Of a stretch of DNA of 64,000 nt, positions 63,022 to 64,000 are shown piece by piece. Every line of letters starts with the position of its first letter. Position 1 is the stretch's first letter. The DNA lies in the NCBI GenBank assembly GCA_963924555.1, contig OZ004598.1, forward strand, positions 2,504,501 to 2,568,500, written 5' to 3'. The notes below the pieces were generated by a model. The model did no database searches. It was not told the DNA's origin and saw nothing but the letters and a program-made list of their open reading frames with translations. This DNA is from Crambe crambe (Eukaryota > Porifera > Demospongiae > Poecilosclerida > Crambeidae). Position numbers and translations under genes: made by a program.

Positions 63022-63631
63022 CCAATGTTGTACATAGTGTGTATGTAGTTAAGGTGATGTTATATATATTTTTTTATTTTTTTTACCCTTAGACACTTAC
63101 AGCAAGGGGGACATATCTCTTCTTTTGCCATAGTGAGTGAGGAGGCCATAGCCAAAGGAATAAGGAGAATTGTTGCTCTCACTGGAAGAGAGGCTAAAAA
63201 GGTATTGAGTAGATAATAACAGAGCAGTTATAAAAGGGGTACATGCTATTATTAAAAGATTCGGTGTAGCCACCAGATTGAATTTCTACGTAAATGTCAT
63301 AAAGTCAAAACTTGCTCTGTGTATGATTTCTAGTTGTTTGAAAGTCAGTCCCAATTTAATAAGGAAGGAGGGGAGGGGGGGACAAGATTTTGATCTTTAC
63401 AGGCAAGAGAGGGAGATAGAGATTTAAGAAAAACATTTTGTGTGGAAAATGATGACAGTTCTGCTATTATGGGTGTGGCATTATATTCCCCCCCCCCCCT
63501 TTTAGTCTCATCGTCGGGCCGACCTGCTGCAGGAAGCTGTGGATAAGGTGTGTAGTCAGATCACCAATGGGATGAATGATGGATCCATCACCTACAAAGC
63601 AGCTGTCAGGACCATCACTGACATGAATGAT
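17038..63631 (+). CDS. AARS: Alanyl-tRNA synthetase, 19 exons identified (5' start and 3' end missing)
   Basis: Exons: 17038-17280, 17430-17618, 20134-20279, 20660-20715, 23188-23323, 23525-23669, 23897-24042, 38352-38460, 38957-38995, 39278-39386, 47271-47395, 47648-47792, 48351-48520, 48748-48861, 48937-49074, 49520-49660, 51165-51277, 63093-63201, 63506-63631. All phases match; 2,499 nt, 833 codons. The enzyme charges tRNA-Ala and edits Ser- and Gly-tRNA-Ala. Visible: class II motif 1 region ([10 protein letters not shown]), [38 protein letters not shown], motif 3 ([11 protein letters not shown]), RRILRR, and editing-site zinc motifs NHTGTH and CGGTH. The C-Ala part lies beyond the window. 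Residues before the domain are Ser/Tyr/Arg-rich without acids ([12 protein letters not shown]), like a mitochondrial presequence, so the product may be mitochondrial or dual-targeted. The gene hosts a nested gene and many transposons in its introns. Confidence 0.96.
17324..17351 (+). repeat. Decoy copy of the exon-b 3' splice site
   Basis: A 28-nt stretch (CCTTCTCCTCCCAG then TTTAAGCCAATCTT) is identical to the real acceptor and first 14 exon bases at 17416-17443. It lies in the 149-nt intron between the first two identified exons. Splicing to it would keep six residues and then diverge (ILHCFIAI). Confidence 0.9.
17430..17618 (+). CDS. AARS: AARS exon b
   Basis: 63 codons, phase 0: [47 protein letters not shown]. 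Motif 2 region of the class II catalytic core. Donor GTATAT. Confidence 0.95.
17747..18436. repeat. Direct tandem duplication of about 344 bp in AARS intron 2
   Basis: 17747-18090 and 18094-18436 are near-identical from AGCCTTCTAAAATGAGAG to GTAGATTTTCTTGAT. Each unit itself begins with three short GAGAGTAATnnCTTTCTAAA repeats. Differences are a few substitutions and short indels, so the duplication is recent. Confidence 0.93.
18650..19054 (+). other. Unassigned open frame in AARS intron 2 (134 codons)
   Basis: Open frame with [15 protein letters not shown] and RQ/RY-rich end ([17 protein letters not shown]). A different frame just upstream reads [12 protein letters not shown] recognise no family. 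It may be an eroded gene or transposon piece; chance cannot be excluded. Confidence 0.2.
19095..19692. mobile_element. MITE-like element with about 60-bp inverted ends in AARS intron 2
   Basis: Left end (19095-19163) has GTCCCCAGGCTCTCGCGCACGC and then AGAGCCTGGTACACACTGA. The right end (19634-19692), reversed, has GTCCCCCAGGCTCTCCCGCACGC then AGAGCCTGGTACACCCTGA. A half-copy of the same end occurs near 46797-46822. The small open frame at 19230-19544 inside it has no recognisable domain. Confidence 0.7.
20134..20279 (+). CDS. AARS: AARS exon c
   Basis: Acceptor TTTATTGGTAG, donor GTAAGG; 146 nt. Reads [33 protein letters not shown]. Confidence 0.94.
20365..20659. repeat. Pyrimidine-rich repeats and C20 tract in AARS intron 3
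   Basis: A block with CTCAACTCnTTnAnGATAAACC and TCTTTGAATTGTCTAATTAA occurs twice (about 20505-20565 and 20580-20630), with weaker relatives from 20365. It ends in about 20 C residues followed by TTTTCTGCAG, so an expanded C-run forms the polypyrimidine tract of the acceptor at 20659. Confidence 0.75.
20660..20715 (+). CDS. AARS: AARS exon d
   Basis: 56 nt: [19 protein letters not shown]. Donor GTGAGC. Split Gly codons at both borders match the neighbouring exons. Confidence 0.94.
20756..20865. repeat. Dispersed repeat, copy in AARS intron 4
   Basis: Shares GAATAAGC, GATAGCTGC, and GTGGGATAACTGGGCATTAATTGGAACTC (in two overlapping pieces) with 24665-24785 in intron 7. Possibly two remnants of one short element. 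Confidence 0.7.
21946..22593 (-). CDS. Nested secreted protein with NlpC/LRAT-like His-Cys signature (215 aa)
   Basis: Complete intronless gene on the strand opposite AARS, inside intron 4. A signal peptide ([17 protein letters not shown]) is followed by a small Cys-rich part (residues about 33-75: [22 protein letters not shown]), then a domain with RLGHAKLGI (His about 88), [39 protein letters not shown] and [15 protein letters not shown] (Cys about 177). His first and an N-C-(Q/N)-(Y/H)-F helix later is the layout of circularly permuted NlpC/P60, LRAT and PPPDE-type thiol enzymes. That suggests an extracellular cysteine hydrolase or acyltransferase, an inference from layout only. It ends in a basic tail. 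A TATA-like TATTTAAAAGG lies about 80 nt upstream. Confidence 0.85.
   Translation of the reverse strand: MAKQLIILFLVIAYSGLSLSSSSSYRAPKARQTCGLENTNFYCPIDDICKPRAQRCTRSTICINPHTRMEDDCFEGSFPGQYKVRLGHAKLGISGSRKRESHLKPEHQFITFRGFTYEFGLYGVQILDVLDPEYKYRGGKNLKSKGIKIVGSSYCTWEDATEFANSWQNKKYNLFTQNCQYFADAMKTFLLGDMCNQPRSSGRNKRHASLTNYID
22671..22681 (-). promoter_or_regulatory. TATA-like box of the nested gene
   Basis: Minus strand TATTTAAAAGG about 78-88 nt upstream of the ATG at 22593. Confidence 0.45.
22705..22910. repeat. Degenerate short tandem repeats in AARS intron 4
   Basis: Four to five copies of a 45-50 bp block around (G/A)AAA(C/T)(A/G)(A/G)GATTTATGACTT with GTGTCTGGTG between them, just upstream of the nested gene. 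Confidence 0.6.
23188..23323 (+). CDS. AARS: AARS exon e
   Basis: 136 nt: [45 protein letters not shown] and adenylate pocket region. Confidence 0.96.
23525..23669 (+). CDS. AARS: AARS exon f, ends at a GC donor
   Basis: 145 nt: [48 protein letters not shown]. Class II motif 3. The border AAG|GCAAGT is a GC-AG intron; the GT 15 nt further would put a TAA in frame. Confidence 0.93.
23897..24042 (+). CDS. AARS: AARS exon g
   Basis: 146 nt: [48 protein letters not shown]. Donor GTGAGT opens the 14.3-kb intron 7. Confidence 0.96.
24508..25214 (-). pseudogene. pogo/Tigger-like DDE transposase remnant
   Basis: Successive minus-strand frames read [20 protein letters not shown] and [12 protein letters not shown], then SGNQTQVT and [29 protein letters not shown] and GN..QVT...VIF.GK follow the pogo/CENP-B-type transposase pattern (tip of the DNA-binding half and the second catalytic strand). 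Frames change and stops intervene, so it is dead. The 24665-24785 stretch also matches the dispersed repeat in intron 4. Confidence 0.5.
25262..25540 (-). repeat. Coding-like tandem repeats left of the DIRS element
   Basis: Four units of about 65-77 bp with AGCATnGATGGnAAGACC and AAGTTGGAAATGC (minus strand), giving repeated [12 protein letters not shown]-like text. They run into [20 protein letters not shown] and [18 protein letters not shown]. The DIRS element sits directly against the last unit, so it probably split this locus from the coiled-coil repeats at 30.39 kb. Confidence 0.6.
25617..25757. repeat. DIRS left inverted terminal repeat
   Basis: Complement of 30101-30243. Contains TCTATAAAAG (TATA box) pointing inward, so both ends carry a promoter-like signal in opposite directions. 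Confidence 0.93.
25797..25917. repeat. DIRS internal complementary region
   Basis: 25797-25873 is the reverse complement of the outer left end (about 25549-25625). 25877-25917 is the reverse complement of the outer right end (about 30233-30272). The two halves meet at TAATTATAATT, as in the DIRS circle-junction template. Confidence 0.9.
25945..27000 (-). CDS. DIRS tyrosine recombinase
   Basis: This is the C-terminal third of an 880-codon open frame ending at 25945; its first half is mostly the other frame of the RT gene. Recognisable from [20 protein letters not shown] (N-terminal core-binding helices) through [10 protein letters not shown] (first catalytic Arg), HSVRGAST (His 828 and Arg 831 of the frame) and FYYKP (Tyr 864/865). 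All four catalytic residues are present, so it could be active. It overlaps the 3' part of the RT frame by about 270 nt. Confidence 0.9.
   Translation of the reverse strand, partial: DADRHPKADSPEGESDSTVTPRSDARRDTPASRVDYLRGRYRECQLSEEASELLLASWREKSSKSYDSLFRKWLSWCNKRNSDPVSGPIGEVVNFLADLFKKGYQYRSLNAYRSAISSVHDKSDGYEVGQHPLVTRLLKGAYHQRPPQPRYSYTWRVDQVTSYINDLGENDKLSLSDLIAKTVMLLASRSADLVNLDIRFRNYTPEGVVFTPSALTKQSRAQKPVADFFFPAFPHNPRLCPVKALKNYEKRTTDKRGDSVKLFLATIKPHKPVTSSTIARWIKNLLGKAGVNTEIFKAHSVRGASTSAAAMAGITTEDILKAADWSNETVFQNFYYKPTRDQSFGKAVLSG
26733..28782 (-). CDS. DIRS reverse transcriptase / RNase H / methylase-like polyprotein
   Basis: Open frame whose first ATG is at 28685 but which reads back to about 28782 ([12 protein letters not shown]). 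[46 protein letters not shown]. The active-site box reads YIDN (minus strand at 28146-28157) where YxDD is expected. RNase [40 protein letters not shown]. Then VDLFASR and YANPPWNLI, the Dam-like methylase region of DIRS elements. The last catalytic Asp of RT is Asn, so this copy probably cannot reverse-transcribe although the frame is open. Confidence 0.9.
28916..30028 (-). CDS. DIRS gag-like ORF1
   Basis: Chosen start MSYQAENS at 30028; the frame is open to 30085. About 370 residues: a coiled-coil-like stretch ([20 protein letters not shown]), an acidic linker, [19 protein letters not shown] and [20 protein letters not shown], an Ala-rich helical part, and a basic, Gly/Arg-rich end suited to RNA binding. 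This layout is typical of DIRS ORF1. A second frame (29247-28720) overlaps its end and leads to the RT frame, so a frameshift may link them. Confidence 0.75.
   Translation of the reverse strand: MSYQAENSHQAEYGTEIEGYHANSTAGIMEAISALADDVSKKFSSISERLETLESRNEGSEIPNEDARPPTAAAIPTPRGHTNMSTPHSTPWGDDDGSNDHRSWADRSLNERMDYEAPLPWDEEDEEEAGVKVITVSENTKKFLQDTFTQCVSNPTRKKWRERYGVPKSAPTRVPKLDKVIKDRISSKTAKTDKDLGRIQAFILDAVGPLTAIVEGAEKEELTSKTAAEAARMALQFIGNASAQLSRDRRKAAIMDMNPKIADLAERDSIYEKAAPSLFGEKFCKEAKEHEEQLRCLDKASRSGSQNFRQASRQRKGGGYPPQYNNFKWGTSPQEGEGITHTRTMGAIRTSKGRGPSKRSSSSRRTYHRN
30101..30243. repeat. DIRS right inverted terminal repeat with promoter
   Basis: Complement of 25617-25757. On the minus strand it gives CCTGTCTATAAAAGTTCAGC about 120 nt before ORF1, a plausible promoter for the element. 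Confidence 0.92.
30388..30545 (-). pseudogene. Coiled-coil repeat remnant right of the DIRS element
   Basis: Nearly four 42-bp units. The minus-strand reading is [14 protein letters not shown] repeated, a charged heptad-like coiled coil, with one TGA in the third unit. It was probably part of the gene also represented by the repeats at 25262-25540, now separated by the DIRS insertion. Confidence 0.6.
32064..32250 (-). repeat. 93-bp tandem duplication in an open frame
   Basis: Two units each read ENLSRNL.QLKANI.KTAS then [12 protein letters not shown] (31 residues) inside a 112-codon minus-strand frame (32316-31978). The frame is kept through both, suggesting duplication while still coding, or chance since the unit length is a multiple of three. 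Confidence 0.75.
33600..34600 (-). repeat. Array of exon-like units with splice donors
   Basis: A unit of roughly 100 bp recurs at about 33925-34040, 34055-34100, 34275-34370, 34390-34480 and 34495-34540, with partial forms at 33140-33180 and 34205-34255. On the minus strand each reads like [20 protein letters not shown] then ISK followed directly by GTAAGAAA, a consensus 5' splice site. Looks like a tandemly multiplied short exon with its donor. Confidence 0.7.
35100..35470 (-). pseudogene. P-loop NTPase fragment (Walker A), locus A
   Basis: 35470-35408 reads [19 protein letters not shown] then a stop. 35290-35105 reads [19 protein letters not shown] and [26 protein letters not shown] is a Walker A loop; YC.GIP.(L/V)LSL recurs in the other NTPase remnant at 56.9-57.1 kb. 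Stops separate the pieces. Confidence 0.6.
36352..36858 (-). pseudogene. Unassigned open frame, locus A
   Basis: About 169 open codons without a clear Met: [37 protein letters not shown], then an acidic part ([16 protein letters not shown]). It lies upstream of the Walker A fragment on the same strand, so it may be part of the same broken gene. I recognise no domain. The plus-strand frame over it looks like its shadow. Confidence 0.35.
37985..38330. repeat. 45-bp minisatellite before AARS exon h
   Basis: Seven near-identical units of TGCAATTTAAATTATTTT then ATTGTCTCTATGTATGTTTAAACTACG, ending 20 nt before the acceptor at 38351. The period is a multiple of three, which makes a false open frame. 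Confidence 0.95.
38352..38460 (+). CDS. AARS: AARS exon h
   Basis: 109 nt after a TTACTTATGCAG acceptor: [36 protein letters not shown]. Completes the split Gly of GRG with exon g across 14.3 kb. Confidence 0.95.
38957..38995 (+). CDS. AARS: AARS exon i (micro-exon, 13 codons)
   Basis: 39 nt: [13 protein letters not shown], phase 0, acceptor TATATTTTAG, donor GTGAGT. Confidence 0.93.
39001..39235. repeat. C/T-rich repeat in AARS intron 9
   Basis: Almost pure pyrimidine with recurring TCCATATTCACCCC and CCCCTCCTCTCTCC words. It fills most of this 282-nt intron and could act as an extended polypyrimidine tract. Confidence 0.75.
39278..39386 (+). CDS. AARS: AARS exon j
   Basis: 109 nt: [36 protein letters not shown]. 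Acceptor TATCTCAAG, donor GTAAAA. Confidence 0.94.
39486..39900 (-). pseudogene. C2H2 zinc-finger remnant, probably LINE-derived
   Basis: Minus-strand frames read [39 protein letters not shown] and upstream [16 protein letters not shown]. Such CP.C.R.F....GL..H fingers head R2/NeSL-type LINE proteins. It lies 3' of the LINE at 40.35-43.09 kb on the same strand, so it is either a second truncated copy or a rearranged 5' end. Confidence 0.55.
40350..43088 (-). mobile_element. Degenerate non-LTR retrotransposon, R2-like with C-terminal endonuclease
   Basis: 43088-42273 is a 271-codon frame (helical, ending [18 protein letters not shown]). Broken RT follows: [20 protein letters not shown] (about 41920-41850) and MFMDDLKI, the active-site box (about 41775). 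Then [58 protein letters not shown] and [15 protein letters not shown], resembling the restriction-like endonuclease tail of such elements. Ends near [20 protein letters not shown]. Many stops and shifts: a dead copy. Confidence 0.75.
42721..42905. repeat. 83-bp inverted duplication (large palindrome) within the LINE
   Basis: Arms 42721-42803 and 42823-42905 are reverse complements with about six mismatches around a 19-nt spacer. Both lie in the same open frame ([14 protein letters not shown]... and its mirrored part), so the frame reads through a palindrome. Confidence 0.95.
43270..44143 (-). mobile_element. CR1/Jockey-type LINE RT C-terminal remnant
   Basis: Three minus-strand frames in order: [20 protein letters not shown] with [39 protein letters not shown]; and [26 protein letters not shown]...F.RK, (D)LGVI.S.DL...HY and LLPL.Y..ELND are the thumb and 3' part of CR1/Jockey-clade RTs. 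Frameshifts and stops throughout. Confidence 0.75.
44192..46489 (-). pseudogene. Locus B: PD-(D/E)XK nuclease-like plus kinase-like modules
   Basis: 46489-46013 is a 158-codon frame with [35 protein letters not shown] and [11 protein letters not shown]: the acidic / D / E-x-K / Q order of PD-(D/E)XK nucleases, followed by [18 protein letters not shown]. 45578-45339 reads [17 protein letters not shown]. 44635-44192 has [19 protein letters not shown] and [10 protein letters not shown], like a kinase N-lobe (Lys in a V/A-x-K strand). No splice path joins them cleanly here, so the locus is treated as broken. Nuclease + kinase recalls crinkler-type effectors. The plus-strand frames over it are shadows. 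Confidence 0.5.
45760..45995. repeat. Dispersed module, copy 1 (paired with 61006-61215)
   Basis: About 85% match with 61006-61215 over CTTGGCAGTCCT, GAGCCTTGAAAAGTTTTTTCAAC, ATCAATATTGGCAATACTTTG and TTTGATTCTGAT. The minus-strand reading at the second copy is [20 protein letters not shown], so it seems to be the C-terminal part of a multi-copy gene. Confidence 0.8.
46490..47270. other. Rest of AARS intron 10
   Basis: No gene. Holds a half-copy of the 19.1-kb MITE end (46797-46822, AGAGCCTGGGGACGAGGCT) and an (AG)n run at 47153-47170. Confidence 0.5.
47271..47395 (+). CDS. AARS: AARS exon k
   Basis: 125 nt: [37 protein letters not shown]. Matches the loop where nearly all AlaRS have YDTYGFP; here YSSYSFP. 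Confidence 0.95.
47648..47792 (+). CDS. AARS: AARS exon l
   Basis: 145 nt: [40 protein letters not shown]. Its last 10 bases and the donor are the first unit of a 36-bp tandem array. Confidence 0.94.
47782..48033 (+). repeat. Seven tandem copies of an exon end plus 5' splice site
   Basis: Period exactly 36 bp, units starting at 47782, 47818, 47854, 47890, 47926, 47962 and 47998: GGGnAACTACA|GTGAGTACAA then CCCTGTAATTAAGTA. The first unit contains the true end of AARS exon l. Five further copies keep GTGAGT; the last has GTGAAT. Reading through any unit in the AARS frame meets TAG. Confidence 0.97.
48221..48370 (+). repeat. Three tandem copies of a 3' splice site plus exon start
   Basis: Period 60 bp: TTTCTCTCTCAG|AGTTTGAGTCTTGTGAAGGG occurs with AG ending at 48230, 48290 and 48350. 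Only the last leads into the full exon m. The first two continue AAGGGAAGGTGGTAG, in-frame stop. Confidence 0.96.
48351..48520 (+). CDS. AARS: AARS exon m
   Basis: 170 nt: [40 protein letters not shown]. Start of the editing domain. Acceptor choice fixed by phase with exon l and by stops in the two upstream acceptor copies. Confidence 0.95.
48748..48861 (+). CDS. AARS: AARS exon n
   Basis: 114 nt: [38 protein letters not shown]. Editing-domain beta barrel. Confidence 0.96.
48937..49074 (+). CDS. AARS: AARS exon o (HxxxH zinc motif)
   Basis: 138 nt: [44 protein letters not shown] supplies two zinc ligands of the editing site. Confidence 0.97.
49520..49660 (+). CDS. AARS: AARS exon p
   Basis: 141 nt: [36 protein letters not shown]. 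Acceptor CCTTCTTCACAG, donor GTACGG. Confidence 0.95.
49785..50578 (+). mobile_element. Short hAT-derived element with 25-bp TIRs in AARS intron 16
   Basis: Left end TAGTCTCGCGAGCCAGACATATTGT (49785-49809) and right end about 50553-50577 are inverted with two or three mismatches. Inside, 50001-50115 encodes [40 protein letters not shown] and a stop: the C-terminal dimerisation motif of hAT transposases (SSAA.ERVFS). The rest of the transposase is absent, so it is an internal-deletion derivative. ATTATGCT words repeat near both ends. Confidence 0.75.
51165..51277 (+). CDS. AARS: AARS exon q (CGGT zinc motif, first part)
   Basis: 113 nt: [35 protein letters not shown]. Donor GTGAGT, followed 10 nt later by a (TC)n run. 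Starts the 11.8-kb intron 17. Confidence 0.96.
51287..51328. repeat. (TC)n microsatellite just after a donor
   Basis: About 20 CT dinucleotides. Confidence 0.95.
52450..53275 (+). pseudogene. hAT transposase, N-terminal half (inverted relative to its C-terminal half)
   Basis: Starts [18 protein letters not shown] with an acidic/Ser linker and stop. Then, across frames, [27 protein letters not shown] then LPCVLFA (TTF-type zinc finger), [51 protein letters not shown] and [10 protein letters not shown] (DUF4371-like start). This is the usual order in ZMYM/THAP12-related hAT genes. The next expected blocks are found on the opposite strand at 54.01-53.24 kb. Confidence 0.7.
53244..54009 (-). pseudogene. 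hAT transposase, middle and C-terminal part, on the minus strand
   Basis: 54009-53797: [39 protein letters not shown]. 53800-53339: [50 protein letters not shown]. 53462-53244: [20 protein letters not shown] then [24 protein letters not shown] and PR.C.RQ..R.NVPA.TP..YY are standard hAT blocks. Together with the plus-strand piece this makes a nearly complete protein if one half were flipped. Confidence 0.75.
54406..54790 (-). pseudogene. PD-(D/E)XK nuclease-like fragment, locus C distal
   Basis: Reads [26 protein letters not shown] and [20 protein letters not shown] ... E-C-K ... Q spacing fits the nuclease core, and the Q-helix matches the fragment at 58.76-59.16 kb ([17 protein letters not shown]). 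Too short and isolated to be intact. Confidence 0.5.
55444..56558 (-). pseudogene. Protein-kinase-like C-terminal domain, locus C (one frameshift)
   Basis: First frame 56550-56041: [78 protein letters not shown]. Second frame 56081-55652: [20 protein letters not shown] and [13 protein letters not shown], corresponding to the kinase catalytic loop (H-x-D....N) and metal-binding D-x-(G/D) strand, then [15 protein letters not shown] (helix F). A one-base shift near 56080 separates them. A GTAAGT donor at 55651 and CAG acceptor at 55602 add a last exon (55601-55444). Similar kinase tails are, by recall, common in sponge multi-copy genes. Confidence 0.6.
56886..57345 (-). pseudogene. P-loop NTPase fragment, locus C
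   Basis: 57345-57250 reads [20 protein letters not shown] (Walker A). 57110-56886 reads [19 protein letters not shown] then [16 protein letters not shown]. Both words match locus A ([17 protein letters not shown]). It lies directly upstream of the kinase-like domain on the same strand. Confidence 0.6.
57439..58563 (-). pseudogene. Crypton-type tyrosine recombinase (DUF3504-like), degenerate
   Basis: 58563-58381: [36 protein letters not shown]. 58340-58180: [20 protein letters not shown] with [10 protein letters not shown]. 57908-57600: [35 protein letters not shown]. (Y)PP.TLY....GL.R, LM..L...GIG...K.AE and [12 protein letters not shown]-type boxes in this order match Crypton-derived domains of QRICH1/ZMYM proteins. 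The catalytic HSLR reads HSLL and several stops intervene. It seems to interrupt the nuclease-NTPase-kinase locus. Confidence 0.65.
58759..59164 (-). pseudogene. Nuclease-like module, locus C proximal
   Basis: [36 protein letters not shown], then in a second frame [20 protein letters not shown] and [20 protein letters not shown]. Resembles the fragment at 54.4-54.8 kb and, more loosely, the 46-kb nuclease. Confidence 0.45.
59285..59341. repeat. Short inverted repeat GCCCACTAGGGCTG
   Basis: Perfect 14-bp arms (59285-59298 and 59328-59341) with a 29-nt loop; possibly a MITE stub. Confidence 0.8.
59442..60130 (-). pseudogene. Transposon-type Cys-rich C-terminal remnant
   Basis: Frames in order: [82 protein letters not shown]....CW..DMW.Q.D block, then a C-x-C cluster and acidic tail, is a pattern I associate with a large invertebrate transposon-derived gene family, which I cannot name. 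A hydrophobic run at the end of the 59774-59442 frame is probably out-of-frame noise. Confidence 0.4.
61006..61330 (-). pseudogene. Dispersed module, copy 2
   Basis: Minus strand: [20 protein letters not shown] then NNLLKQALK, two stops, [40 protein letters not shown]. Pairs with 45760-45995. Looks like the C-terminal exon of a lineage-specific gene family; function unknown. Confidence 0.5.
61528..61996. repeat. 31-bp minisatellite, about 15 units
   Basis: CAAGCTGCTTAACTATGG then CTTAACCACCAGA repeated with only three or four single-base variants. The homogeneity implies recent expansion. Lies in AARS intron 17. Confidence 0.97.
61997..63092. other. End of AARS intron 17
   Basis: No supported gene. 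A long (TC)n run at 62937-63017 and AT-rich sequence. A minus-strand frame (62890-62562) has [17 protein letters not shown] but no clear domain. Confidence 0.5.
62937..63017. repeat. (TC)n microsatellite, about 40 units
   Basis: Uninterrupted TC dinucleotides over 80 bp, 76 nt before the exon r acceptor. Confidence 0.97.
63093..63201 (+). CDS. AARS: AARS exon r (zinc-motif His)
   Basis: 109 nt after TTTTACCCTTAG. Completes CGGT|H across 11.8 kb, then [30 protein letters not shown]. Confidence 0.96.
63506..63631 (+). CDS. AARS: AARS exon s (last in window)
   Basis: 126 nt after a C-run plus TTTTAG acceptor: [36 protein letters not shown]. Start of the helical linker to the C-Ala domain. The gene continues to the right. 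Confidence 0.9.
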
Positions 63632-64000
63632 GTGAGTGAATGTAATCTTCTACAGTAGAGCATGTCCAAGTTCTCACTAGCTCAATGAGCTAACTTCAGG
63701 TCGACTCATTGTATCCAAGTCTATATGCATGCTTCCTCCAGTTATCTCACTCAATAGCAAACAAATAAATTGGAGAGTTGTTACTACTCTCAACTAGCTG
63801 CATATGCTATGTAAACTTCTCTAGATACTAGCTTAAAAATTCTTTTCACGTTTCGGCCTGGTGCTCAGGCCTTCCTCGGGGGATGTTTATAAATAAATTG
63901 GAGCTAATATGATTATTATAAGAATACTTGTTCACTTGCTCACTATCAAATGTTACACATTTTTCCGTATCTTTGATTGGGCCAGGATTACTTGTGAGGT

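Noticed and set aside
62562-63035. 157-codon minus-strand protein
   Set aside because: The first third is Arg-Glu from the (TC)n run. The rest has a vague Cys/Pro pattern but no secure domain.

Overview
The window looks like animal nuclear DNA, most likely from a demosponge (Amphimedon-like). This is an inference from gene content: a multi-exon eukaryotic alanyl-tRNA synthetase, spliced secreted proteins of types I associate with sponges, DIRS, Crypton, hAT and LINE remnants, AT-rich spacers full of TAGCTAGC-type words, and many minisatellites. No bacterial operon, tRNA, rRNA or CRISPR array was recognised. I had no database access, so family names come from motifs I can read.

Left part (1-17 kb). 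(i) An animal haem peroxidase on the minus strand (4340 to 1, running off the window): signal-peptide exon, catalytic domain, then a long acidic tail of tandem coding repeats. (ii) A three-exon minus-strand gene (8652 to 6933) for a small two-helix membrane protein of CD225/dispanin type. (iii) An intronless secreted protein (15709 to 14762, minus) with a broken plus-strand copy at 12.93-13.60 kb. Spacers hold a TIR element in two copies, a GTAACC/GCCTA minisatellite, a 31-bp-arm hairpin and a Crypton-like recombinase scrap.

Right part (17.04-64 kb). One plus-strand gene, alanyl-tRNA synthetase, fills it. Nineteen exons (2,499 nt, 833 codons) could be joined with matching phases; the first coding exon with the start codon and the C-terminal exons were not found. 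Its introns hold everything else: a complete minus-strand secreted-protein gene (intron 4); a 14.3-kb intron 7 with a 4.7-kb DIRS-type tyrosine-recombinase retrotransposon, a pogo-like scrap and a decayed repeat-rich locus; intron 10 with two LINE remnants and a decayed nuclease/kinase locus; and an 11.8-kb intron 17 with an hAT element split by an inversion, a Crypton-like fragment, and nuclease, P-loop NTPase and kinase-like modules. These last modules recur at several loci and resemble the crinkler-type (NTPase + PD-(D/E)XK + kinase) architecture; all copies here appear broken.

Most unusual: in AARS intron 12 both splice sites are tandemly multiplied (donor x7 with a 36-bp period, acceptor x3 with a 60-bp period), and use of any extra copy brings in an in-frame stop. 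AARS also has a GC-AG intron, a duplicated decoy acceptor and a changed DTYGFP-type motif.
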